Positions 47,288 to 57,600 of a DNA stretch of 64,000 nt are shown here, in pieces. The stretch lies in contig NC_071354.1 of assembly GCF_943734655.1 (NCBI RefSeq), positions 174,750,411 to 174,814,410 on the forward strand, read 5' to 3'. The notes under the pieces were generated by a model, which made no database searches, was not told the DNA's origin, and saw only the letters and a program-made list of their open reading frames with translations. This DNA is from Sabethes cyaneus (lineage: Eukaryota; Arthropoda; Insecta; Diptera; Culicidae). Each line of letters starts with the position of its first letter. Positions within the stretch are counted from its first letter, which is position 1. The position numbers and the translations under genes are program-made.

Positions 47288-47518
47288 AATGTTCCGGATG
47301 ATCGAGATTATTTATCGCTTCTTCTGATATGTTGACAAGCTGATTTATGGGGAAAATGCTGATTTTTCCTGACTTTCATTACAAAAACCTCAAATTAATA
47401 GAAACACTAAACAATAAGCCCCACAAAACTTTCTGTTGGTCGACTATTTAATGCGCATACACTGCACAACTACGGGAACTGCTTAAAATTTATTCTGTAT
47501 TAACTTATGTATTCTGTA

Positions 47519-47950
47519 TTTCTCTATCTCTATCTCTATCTCTATCTCTATCTCTATCTCTATCTCTATCTCTATCTCTATCTCTATCTCTATCTCTATC
47601 TCTATCTCTATCTCTATCTCTATCTCTATCTCCATCTCTATCTCTATCTCTATCTCTATCTCTATCTCTATCTCTATCTCTATCTCTATCTCTATCTCTA
47701 TCTCTATCTCTATCTCTATCTCTATCTCTATCTCTATCTCTATCTCTATCTCTATCTCTATCTCTATCTCTATCTCTATCTCTATCTCTATCTCTATCTC
47801 TATCTCTATCTCTATCTCTATCTCTATCTCTATCTCTATCTCTATCTCTATCTCTATCTCTATCTCTATCTCTATCTCTATCTCTATCTCTATCTCTATC
47901 TCTATCTCTATCTCTATCTCTATCTCTATCTCTATCTATCTATCTATCTA
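47519..47950. repeat. CTCTAT hexanucleotide microsatellite
   Basis: This is about 430 bases of almost pure CTCTAT repeats, with a single visible T-to-C change near 47632 and a tail of CTAT tetramers at about 47932-47950. The 171-codon Leu-Tyr frame across it (47507-48022) is an artefact of the repeat. Confidence 0.97.
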
Positions 47951-50900
47951 GTTTTAAATATTTCTAATGAACTATTTCATCAACAAATTTTTCGTAAACT
48001 TCGATTTGTATTTTTTTTGTGAGACGTTTACAAAACCGTTAAAAATGTCAGGACATTTTCAAGATACGACGTTTTGAAACTGCATTTTTTCTTGATTTTA
48101 CATTCTGGTTTATTTTTTATTTATATCTGAGTTCCCTGCTTTCGTTCTGAAATTACCTCAGGAGCTCAAACATACACAAGGGATAAACCAATTGAAAACG
48201 TTACTAAAATTACAAAGTTTTCTTCCACCATTTGGTGGATTGGCTAGAGTTTTCCATGATTGCACATTACAAAACTTATGATAATCATGTAGAACACAGC
48301 AGGCACCGGGAGTAGGTACATATTCCCTAGTTAAAATATGAATGAATTATTAATTGACCACCCACCCGTTATGGTTACATAGGGGCTTTTTCTTCGGCAG
48401 GCATCGGGCAAGGCACTATTTCTGGCTTCCAGCATTGCCTTCGAGAAAACATTACTGAATGGCCCACCAGAGTGCTGCAATGGTACTGTTATCCCTGTCC
48501 GCCGGTTCACCATACCTATATATTTTGCATACCGGTCATGGCGATAAGGTTACCACCTACTGTTATTGTACAGTTTGCTGGCATGTGATTTTGTACTTTC
48601 GGCGGATTCAAGAAAATTGCTTTATCATTTACATCGGTACACGGAAAAGTTTGTTGCACCAGACGTGAAAACTTTCTAGCTATGGCACCTACCAATTAGA
48701 AAAAGATATAGCTAAAAGAGTAGTATAACTATACTAAAGTATTCTATACTATACTAAAATAGTAAATGAACTTTTGCATGTTTCAAAAGGTTTTATCTAT
48801 AATTGTGTCAAAAATAAAGTGAGTGTTTTTTAGAGTGTAAGACAACCATCTTGGCGATTATTCTGGTCTTGTCTGGTCTGTTTTGTGCTGGGTTTTATAG
48901 GCGGTGAAGGGAAGAAAGGAACCGTTACGACAGGGAAACTTATGTAACAATTTCAAACTTATACATTTTTCATTGGGCGCTTTGATTTGAAATTAGATGT
49001 GCCATTTCGAGGTGTATTTTCTGCTTCCGAGAATTCTTATTTGAGCCTCAGCAAAGTCTTTCGGTAGGTTTCATTGGTAGGAATACGTTAGATTAGTTTT
49101 GGTTACTGATTATTGATTAATAAAAGCAAAATGTATAGTTGCTGCAACATTTATAAAAGTTGATAAATAAATTCTAATATCTTTCAAAATCAAATTTCGA
49201 ATATCAAACATTCACTCGTGAAAAAAAATCGCGCAATCTAAAAGACCCATCACCAAATAATTCAACGATATTCGGTGAAGAATTCGCCGAAAAATACTTA
49301 AAAGGTCCTACCTTGCATGCCGCTCGGCCTCCGCTGTTTGAATATTGACTCGAAAGGAACCTTCAATCGCACGATACGGTACCGTCGATCGCTTGATTCA
49401 GTGGTTTCTATATTAAGAGCTGTTCATCATCGATAAAACAGTAATATGTAAAAAAACGAAAACATTATCAGTTGACAATCTTCCTGGAAAGTCCAAAACC
49501 AGTCACCATTTTCGCATGCTTGTGTTAAGCCCCCAAAACCATCATGCTATTGTGGTCGTTGTTGTTTTTTGTTGCTGTGGCTGCTTTTGCATAATCTAGC
49601 TTCGAAAGGTACATAAGCTCATAGCGTATTCTGGCTACTCAGTGCGACAGTAGTTGACAGGACGAACGGACACACTCGAATTAGCTATCATCCATCAGCC
49701 CCGGAAGCTACTTGTCGAAAATTTCTGACATGATGAGAAGATCCAACGATGTTTTATTTTTCGTATTAACATGCAATAAATTTTCGGCAGGGTCATTCCA
49801 AGCTAGACGACTGTGGGACCGCGGGACATAAAAAAACATTGATTCCATTTTTCCTTTTCGCTGTCGTGATTTGTGGCGTGATTTGAATTTCTGAAGCGAA
49901 TCCCATAAATTTAATTGTGCAGTAACGTTTCCATCACCATCTAACAAAGCGAAGAAAAATGTGTCGGCAGCATATCGGATTCCGGTAGGAATTTCAAATA
50001 GGCAATTTTGCGCATTCGAATTGAAAAAAGCTCCACTAAAACTCTAAGAGTATAAACTTTGTTGATGGTAATCGTTAAAAAGGTCCATAATAAGATAAAT
50101 GGGATATATTGCGGTTTAACAAGCCAGTCTGGAATTTTAATTTGAGATATGGTTGTACTTCACGACAGTGACGACAGTGTCGATGGCAGAAGTTATTAAC
50201 GGCTCAATAAATGCCTCAACTATATGGGCAAACTAAACATATTGCTCACTTTTATTGTTACGTCCGTTCGTTGCGTTGTGATGGCAGCTACAAGGAGCAA
50301 CGTAGATATTGAAAACGCAACTAGGATGAAAATGAAACCAAATTGACGATATTGGCAGATCAAACGTGTACTGAATAAGCAATGAGAGACTTAGAATGGT
50401 GTTGCCGGTATAAATGTGCTTGATTTGTCGGTTGTTGACTGCTCGGTTCGCTGTAGATGGGAAACAGTAGATGATAATCTGACGACAGCAGGATAAGGGT
50501 GACTTTTTACTAGTACATGTATGTATGGTAGTTGAGAAGGATCGAGATTCTCAGCATGAAGAGGGACTACAAAGATGAAATCTGAAATGGTTGTCGATGA
50601 TTGTTGAGAGCAGACAAGCGTGCGTCTTTACTGATGAAGAAGACAACAAAAGCTGTTGTGTGCCATAATATAATTGTATGTCGTCAATGCTGGCACTAGA
50701 AACATAGTTGTTATTGGAACAGAAATAATGTATCTTTATTCACTTCTGTTTGTACGTTTGCTGCAATACACATGTTGGAATAGGTTGTAGTTTACAATTC
50801 AGCTGTAGATGAGCTTAACACCGAGGGCGATACTTTGGAAACATTTACATTCATATTGTATAACAAACTTGCTATTTATAGCGTAGGATATCATGATCTA

Positions 50901-51149
50901 TCAGTATCTTGTCTAAAATTTTCGTTTTGAGAAGTAAATAATCTTAAATTTTAAATGGAAATGAGCAGTCCATTGACTGTTTTTCACTTTTATCTCTAAG
51001 GACCAGTGGCAGATTTTTTCCAGTAGTGTGTTTCCAAAATGCTTGAGTTTTTAACAGAACACTGTCGTAAAATTGTGAACAAGTGGTATGATGAAACCCC
51101 AATTGCCACTAAGAAAGTTTGCAAAAATTGAAGGTATATAAGAAATACG
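47951..51149. other. Intron, no gene recognised
   Basis: About 3.2 kb with no supported element. A minus-strand frame at 49708-49947 (LNLWDSLQKFKSRHKSRQRK) sits behind an acceptor-like TTTGTTAG, but I could not match it to the channel or any other family. AT-rich CTATACTA repeats near 48720-48770 are short. Confidence 0.45.
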
Positions 51150-51350
51150 TTTCAGTATGGGATGTGACCAAAAAGTTGAACTGGCGAAATCAAATTTTTG
51201 TGGTACACAAGAATGCAGAAACAGAAGCGCCCAAAACATATCGCAAAACATGAAGCGTCGTTCAGACCTTGCTGGGAATTCGAAGTACACAATCACGGAC
51301 GACGAAACATGCGAAATTCGACCGAGAAATGTTCATTTTATGACGTGGAC
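51150..51350 (+). pseudogene. Mariner transposase fragment
   Basis: The segment around 51260-51310 encodes LAGNSKYTITDDETCE, the first catalytic Asp block of a mosquito mariner family. The same block appears at about 52765 (LAGNTKCTIMDHEY), so this is a second, shorter copy. Upstream frames (QECRNRSAQNISQNMKR) also resemble the expected run before that block. Too little remains to say more. Confidence 0.6.
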
Positions 51351-51417
51351 ACTTGTTTTTCAATGTTCAATGTTGAATATTAATGAAAAATTATGCGATC
51401 TGTTTCAGTGAAATTAA

Positions 51418-51526
51418 GGTGAAACAGTACTGAATCCCAACATGGCCGGATCGACGGCACCCATATCCTCACATTATTGGCGTCATTTTTCCGGCCATGT
51501 TCAGTACCGTTTCACCTTAAATGAAT
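51418..51526. mobile_element. Small palindromic element flanked by TTAA
   Basis: This 109-bp foldback has ends GGTGAAACAGTACTGAA and, inverted, GGTGAAACGGTACTGAA. ATGGCCGGA follows on both sides. TTAA flanks both ends (51414-51417, 51527-51530). TTAA duplication is typical of piggyBac-type insertion, but the GGTGAAAC terminus is not the usual piggyBac end, so the class is open. Confidence 0.6.
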
Positions 51527-51989
51527 GCTTATTTATGCAACAAAACTGATAAATATAAAAATAATTGCAAATTTCAAGAGCATGGGCCGAACTAGCATGT
51601 CGACACGCAGATTAATTTTGCACAAGAAGTGCTCTTAGAATAGAAGTTAGCGTTGCTTTAGCGTTAGCTAAAATCGTAATGTGTTCAAAATTTGCGGTGT
51701 TCAAAATCATTTTGAAGTATGGAGAAATTTATTCTGTAGAGAATTTACCGGAAAGCTCAATGCAGGAAGCGACAAATGAATTTGGATTCTGGACGCCCCT
51801 CGCACGTCGCCATATGACATAACTTTGTTTACATGTTTATGAAAAATAACTGGCGTAAGTTTCGTCAAATTTCCACCACGTTGCGAAGCAGTACAGAATG
51901 GAACTCGAATCAGGTATTAAAATCTTGCACAACCATCTGTAAAATCCAGAGTGATGCAGATCGAAGTTAAACTGCTAAAATGTTAAAAT

Positions 51990-52610
51990 CAACAATGTGT
52001 AATGTTCTGAAAGGTTATAAGTAGAACCGTGGTGTGGAAAGGCGGCAAAGAACTTTTAAGAAAATCTATGGAGCTAGGGACCGAAAGCTGAGTGGGAAGA
52101 CATTGAGGTGCATTGAGCCCAATCCTGGCATCTTCATATGACTAGAAGGTACGAAGCCAACTATCAAACCACGTGGAATATCCTCGCTAGAGAAAGTGTC
52201 AGCTCTTACAGCGCCAGTAAACATCTGAAACGGCACTTGAAGCAGAATTTTGTAGCCAAGAAGTGTGTTCGGCGAGAGGTGTGTACGAGCAAGTTTTGAT
52301 GAAATTCAACGGATGTGGTTTGATATAGAACCTACGTGAAAATGGACCTCAATGAATTGTGTTCGTTGATAAATTTGCAAAGAAGGGCACGATCTAGCAA
52401 TTATCCGGAGTTTCGACTCATTGAAAAATTTTAGGCAATTGTCAAATAACGACTCCAACAAAGCGGGGGAAACTCAACAGTGCTAAAGAGATGCGTTCAA
52501 AGTAGAAGAAATATGTTGATTCAGTTGCATATTCAACTGTGCAGGATATGACGAGTTCTATTAAGAAAAAAGTTCCAGATTTTAACAGAACCAGAGAAAT
52601 GTAATGACGT
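51990..52610 (+). pseudogene. Mariner transposase relic, copy A
   Basis: Decayed frames include KPTIKPRGISSLEK (about 52155), YPEFRLIEKF (about 52400, the block with the third catalytic acidic residue), and a C-terminal end KKYVDSVAYSTVQDMTSSIK (about 52508) closing with a stop after NRTREM near 52600. There are many stops and shifts. The catalytic Asp blocks are missing, so it is internally deleted. Confidence 0.65.
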
Positions 52611-52885
52611 AATACTATGAGAGCTGAATAAAATTACTGCAATCTCATCATTTATGGTTTTTTGCGGCACTCCGGTCCTAAATATCGATTTGTTCTATGC
52701 GACTAAATTAATTTTTAACCAGACTTTAGAGCGCGAAAGCTGTACGGTACGATGCTTGCTGGGAATACGAAGTGCACAATCATGGACCACGAATACGTGC
52801 AATTCAACTATAAATCCTTTTTAGGGCCACAGTATTATGCGGTGCAAGGAAGGCAACTATTAGACTACTCTGTAACAGAAACTAT

Positions 52886-52940
52886 TTAAGTTTTATTACA
52901 CTCTTATAATGGCTTTTATGACCATAATTGGTCATGTACA
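52886..52940. mobile_element. Partial palindromic MITE, copy c
   Basis: AGTTTTATTACACTCTTATA followed by ATGGCTTTTATGACC matches one arm and the centre of the family at 10113-10220 and 47172-47287. The outer ends are missing. It sits in the mariner relic. Confidence 0.5.
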
Positions 52941-53108
52941 TGATTCGCAGCCATCCCGCTGTCTTCTGACTAGATATAGCGTCTTGCCAATACACGAAAT
53001 AGACCGTAGAGTGGAATACCTCTAAGGATTACAACAATATTCGTTCTAAAGGACATGAATCCTCCTAATTGCCCACAAATTAGACTAATTGAAGAATTTT
53101 GGTCATTG

Positions 53109-53484
53109 CCCAGCTAGCATTTTCATATGTATAAAAAGGTAAAAATCAGCATTACGTACAGATATACATGCTAAATAAATCGTATTTCATGCGCAAAATT
53201 GGCATATCCGTACTATTTTGGAGGCGATATACGTGATTACGAATAATTTTGAGCGTTACGACTATATAAGTATTTATATACGATAATATTCGATTAAGCG
53301 CGAGTCGCTCCGTGCTATTCTACGATTTTGTGCTGAAAATCGTATGTATGTCAGTCATTATCATTATATACGACAGAAAATCAACTTGATCCCGCTTTAT
53401 CCAGCTTTAGTTACGATTTCGAGTTTGTTAGGAGATATTTACGATAGTTTTCGTACATTGATATACGAGTTAGTGCTAGCTGGG
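53109..53484. mobile_element. MITE with CCCAGCTAGCA ends, copy 2
   Basis: This 376-bp element is nearly identical to 32698-33064, apart from scattered substitutions and a short insertion near its right end. The left terminus is CCCAGCTAGCA and the right end is its inverse with one flanking difference. TG lies on both sides (53107-53108, 53485-53486). The host sequence is a mariner relic whose reading frame continues on either side, giving an independent proof of the boundaries. Confidence 0.88.
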
Positions 53485-53913
53485 TGACGAATTCACGTCT
53501 TAGGCAACATGTCTCTCCAGCGGAAACCACTCAACAATTTGAAAAGCCCTGGAAAAAGTGCTAAAACTTGTCACTAAGAAATCTGTGCTGCACCTCATGA
53601 AGAACATTCACATGAAGGTACTCTAGCTTGCTCTTGAGTACCATCCAGAGTACCATACTAGACTACAATTGATAGCAGAACTTTTAAAATTTTTGTTTTA
53701 TTTTTACTGAAAACTGGTTGCGTCCATACTTTCTGGGACAGTTTTTGCGATGATGAACAAGTGATTATTATTATAAATTTTGTTGTTGAATGGCTTCTTT
53801 GTAATAACTTAAGAGCTAATGAAGAAAGTAAAAGTTGTTGATATGCGAACTATGCAATGATATCTAAACTCTTCTAGTCGTCTTTCTCCGTAAATTTATT
53901 TTAACGAATTGTA

Positions 53914-54838
53914 ACGGGTGACAACTAAAATTTTGGAATTTTTTTAAGGCCCCTATACTCAACAACAAACGAGCTCAGAGAGAAATGAGAGTATGTATGT
54001 GTTAGCTCTCTATCTCCTCTTTTTGTCAATATTTTTTGTTTTATTTATGCTTGCCCAGTTTTGCTTAAAATGGCGTCGAAACAAGAAGCATTTCTGGAGT
54101 GCGTTGTACACTTCTACGAACTGCCACAGAAATCTCGGGAAAAAGTATACGGTACAACATTTAAAAGCGAATATGTTGCGGCTTCGACTGTTTACCATAT
54201 CCTAAAATCGCCAACAACTATTCGCAAGCAAGGTAGTGGAAGACCAGCCAAAATTATGGACGCAGAAGGACATCGTTCTCTCTCTCGTTCCTTCAACAAC
54301 AAGCCCTCTGGTTTGGCTATCAATTAAGATGTACCAGACGAATCTTTGAAGAAAATTTTGATCCCGTTTCTATAAAAACATCATGCAGATGGACAATACG
54401 TGTTTTGGCCGGATAGAGTATCATCGCATTACGCTAAAAAAAAACTCAATCGCTCCTGAATACCTATTCGATCCCATTTGTACGCAAAAACCGCGACCCG
54501 AAAAATCTGTCTCAGTACGCCCAATCGAAGATTTCTTCGGGATTTTGAGATCCTTGGTGTACAAAAATAACTGGAGAGCCACGAATTGCAAACAGTTGAT
54601 TTGTAGAATCAAGAGATGCATTCGCAAAGTTGACATAACGGCCGTACAACGCTCCTTTTCGGACATCAAACGGAGGCTTCGCCGAACAGCCGATTAAGGA
54701 CCGTTTTCAAATGTACACTAATTTTTTTTCAACAATGGACAATGTATCTTTAATTTCGGTAAATCAGATCTTCTTCATGTATCTTTGTCTTTTTTGACAG
54801 CCTGAGAAAAAAATTCCAACATTTTAGTTGTCACCCGT
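53914..54838 (+). mobile_element. Internally deleted mariner-like element (D37E type)
   Basis: The ends are ACGGGTGACAACTAAAAT(T/G)T and the inverse, about 32 bases with one difference, and TA lies on both sides (53912-53913, 54839-54840). Inside, MASKQEAFLECVVHFYELPQ begins at 54070 and keeps the helix-turn-helix part up to GLAIN and a stop near 54327. After a short gap comes VFWPDRVSSHYA (about 54400, second Asp) and RPIEDFFGIL (about 54518, Glu), then a complete C-terminus ending IKRRLRRTAD. Between the Asp and Glu codons lie 112 nt, that is 37 codons plus one inserted base, which matches the DD37E group known from mosquitoes (ITmD37E). The first Asp block is deleted, and the 925-bp length is short for an intact element. 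Confidence 0.88.
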
Positions 54839-55172
54839 TATGTAGAAATTTCTTCCACTAAACAGTACAATTTTAGTAAATTAATTATTTTATGGGTTTT
54901 TGGAAGTTTTTTGGTTTAAGAGACTTTATTAACAACCGCCGCCATATTTTATTAGGAATGCAACAAATAGTGTATAATTAGCATTCAATTATCGAACCAA
55001 TCCTGTACGGTTTTGGCTGCTGGCAAATAATTGGAATGCGATTTGTCTATATTTACCCACCTCTATATGAGTAGCTAACATTAATTTGGCTGGACTATTA
55101 ATCGTTGGGTAGACGCCAATCTCTGAATTAATTGCAAAACGTCTACAACATACGTCTACGCAGCTGGAGGTA

Positions 55173-55869
55173 CAGTAGACTCTCGGAAAAGTTAACTCTC
55201 TGAAAAGTCAATTGTTCAGAAAAGTTAAGCGAATATTAGCTCTCATGTAACGCTCTAAAAAGTTAATTTTTGGCTTAACTTTTCTGAGAGTTTAAATTTA
55301 TTGGTTGTCCAAAGCGTTCATTCACACACGTGGGTTTTCCTTCTATCTTTATTTCTCATTTTTCGGTTTATTATCGCCTTTTGACAACTTCATACAGAGT
55401 ATCATCATAGCTGGGATTAAATTAAACTCTTGTACCGGACAGTTGTAGTAATAGTTCAATACGGGCACATAGTTGCTTCAGGATTTTTGATAACAAACTA
55501 GAAAAGCGCAAACTCGGATTGAATTTTAAATGCAAAAGAAGCAACAGTAGGAAACAAAAATTAAACGCGAACCGCGAACATTGTCAAAACCGAATGCCAA
55601 ATTGTGAAAAATCAAAAGTTACCTAGAATAACCGACTATTTTAAATTTACTGAATGGAACTAAGTATCATTTCATAAGGATCTTGCCACATATTTCTTTA
55701 CATTACAATTTCCAGATTCCTAAAAATGTGTATCCTGTATCCGAGAATATATTTTTCGCTTTTGTATTTATCATTTTCGATGACTTTTAGGACTACTCAG
55801 AAAAGTTAATATCTCGGAAAAGTTAATCGACCCATTCCCCAATCGATTAACTTTTCCGAGAGTCTACTG
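55173..55869. mobile_element. Pogo-like MITE with GAAAAGTTAA motifs
   Basis: The ends are CAGTAGACTCTCGGAAAAG and its exact inverse, with TA at 55171-55172 and 55870-55871. GAAAAGTTAA motifs recur near both ends in both orientations and could bind a transposase. The 697-bp interior has no transposase. CAGTA ends with a TA duplication fit pogo/Tigger. Confidence 0.85.
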
Positions 55870-56169
55870 TATATTTATTGTGTTGTGGACAGACGGAGAC
55901 GATTTATTAATTAGATTCATATACATATACAATTGAAACACCGCGTCATAATTGCCGATTAACTTTGCTAATAAGCTGTATGACTGTCGAATATTACCTG
56001 GACAGTACTTTCTATTTCTCCTGTACAGTTGCACTGTGGTCCTAAATGGCAAAAAGTGTAACTTTTTTCCAGGGTATCCCACATCAAATTGCATCACGGA
56101 AAAAAACGCTGTAGAAAATTACCCATTGGGTATTTTCTCTTGGAAATTTGGGTAGAAGTCGTTTAGGGT

Positions 56170-56610
56170 GTATTGTTTACACTGTATTTTTATCGCTGTT
56201 TGTTTTACGAAAATTAGAAAAAATGACGTCACACGAAAAGCAACGTCGCGAATTGATTTTGCGCAAGCACCTGAAGCATCTTCAAGTTTCAACTTTCTCA
56301 TCGGAAAACAACTCGGAATCGTGCAGTCAACGCTGAGTCTTCTGGCCGGCTTCTAGCTTCGTGCCACTATTCAAAGGATGTCCTGGAGTGGTACAAGGCC
56401 AACTGGCTGGGCTATTCTGAAGCAGGTACTACGGAAGCATCCCAAGAAGGTCAAATATGAGGAAGACATGAATAACAAGTGAGTTTCCGTACAGAAGAAG
56501 TTCCGTACAGAAGAAGGTGCAACCAGAAGTTGTACAAAACCTTATTAGTGGAGTTAAGCGTAAGGGGCGAGCATACGGTTATGGTATTAAAGTTGAATGA
56601 AAAAATATGC
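56170..56610 (+). pseudogene. Mariner relic joining N- and C-terminal ends
   Basis: The start reads KNDVTRKATSRIDF and then LIGKQLGIVQSTLSLL (helix-turn-helix, about 56310). It then jumps straight to a FWP-ASS block and DVLEWYKAN (about 56378), LRKHPKKVKYEEDMNNK (about 56425), and QPEVVQNLI with VKRKGRAYGYGIKVE and a stop near 56600. The central part with the first Asp is missing. The 3' end matches the scrap at 26726-26816. Confidence 0.7.
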
Positions 56611-56829
56611 CAAAAGCTTACTAATGGGCTATATTTTATTGTCGGAAAGTTTGAGAACGATCGGTCAACTAGGTAATTTTCTATAGCGCTTTTCCGTGAT
56701 ACAATTTGATATGGGATACCCATTACTCGAAAAAAATGAGACATATTGATTAGTTTGTAACTTTTAGCGGGTGGGTAAAACTTAAAGAGCTTTTGTATGA
56801 AACTAGCTAAGAGTGTAATATTTTAATAT

Positions 56830-57600
56830 TTATTTCAAAATGGAATCGGAGTAAGAATATGTCCGCCAGAAAAGCATGTGCACCGGGGAAAATCCGACTG
56901 CGTTTCACAGATGGATCGGGAAACACTTGGAACTTCATCTTTCGAGGGTGTCCCGTATGGTCAAGTCATTCAAGGAGATAAAAACGACTCGGTGGCGGTC
57001 AAGCAACAGCAGAAAACCAAAGAAGACAGCTGACTTGGTGAAAGTCAGGAAGGTATCGAGTCTATTCGAGTGTCGACCAGAACTTTCGACTCGCGATGCT
57101 GCAAAGAAGGCGAATGTTTCCGTCTGATTTTTCCAAAAAACGATGAAACGTGCCAGCTTCCACATCTTCAAGGTTCGGAAGGCACCGAACTGGAATGACA
57201 AACAAAACATGACGGCCAAAATCTGCACCATGAAGTTGTTCCGAGAACAGCGGAAGAAACTTAGGTGCGTTGTGCTGGACGTCGAGACTTACATCAAGGC
57301 ACAACACAAAGGCATAGAGGACACGAAATAGTTACCGGGGTCGGAGTTTTATATTCTCAAATCACGATTGGCTGTTCCAGAGGAAGTAAGAAAGAATAAG
57401 GTAGATAAATTTGCCAAAAGGTTCGTGGTTTGGCAGGTCATCTGGGGTTGGAAAAAGATAACAAGATTGAAAAGGTACGATTATAAGTAAAATACCCAAG
57501 GAGTTCGAGAACAAGCTGGCAGATTCAAGAGACCAATGCAGTGGAAAGCTAATAATAATGTTGCAGTTTATTCTCCAAAAGTGGCAAGAAAGTCCGATAA
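56830..57600 (+). pseudogene. Mariner transposase relic, N-terminal and central
   Basis: The long frame from 56876 reads FKEIKTTRWRSSNSRKPKK, then VRKVSSLFECRPELSTRDAAKKA, one stop at 57124, then KAPNWNDKQNMTAKICTMKLF and CVVLDVETYIKA (57268-57300). The consensus at that block is MDDETY, so the first Asp is kept but the second is changed. KVDKFAKRFVVWQ follows near 57400. This is mariner-family sequence up to the middle of the catalytic domain. The later catalytic blocks are absent. Confidence 0.75.

Larger units (their letters stand above)
52730..53645 (+). pseudogene. Mariner transposase relic, copy B, split by a MITE
   Basis: Blocks in order are RKLYGTMLAGNTKCTIMDHEY (first Asp block, about 52736), FLGPQYYAVQ, then DMNPPNCPQIRLIEEFWSL (about 53054-53108). 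The MITE at 53109-53484 follows, and then the protein resumes with RLRQHVSPAETTQQFEK and LVTKKSVLHLMKNIHMKV (about 53490-53620). Removing the MITE and one TG restores the frame across the site (W-S-L-T-N-S). A piece of another MITE lies at 52886-52940. The FWPDLAS block is lost. Confidence 0.75.

Noticed and set aside
47507..48022. 171-codon plus-strand frame of Leu-Tyr repeats
   Set aside because: It is the translation of the CTCTAT microsatellite.
49708..49947. Basic minus-strand frame behind an acceptor-like site, considered as a channel exon
   Set aside because: No match to KCNQ segments and no donor in a suitable place.
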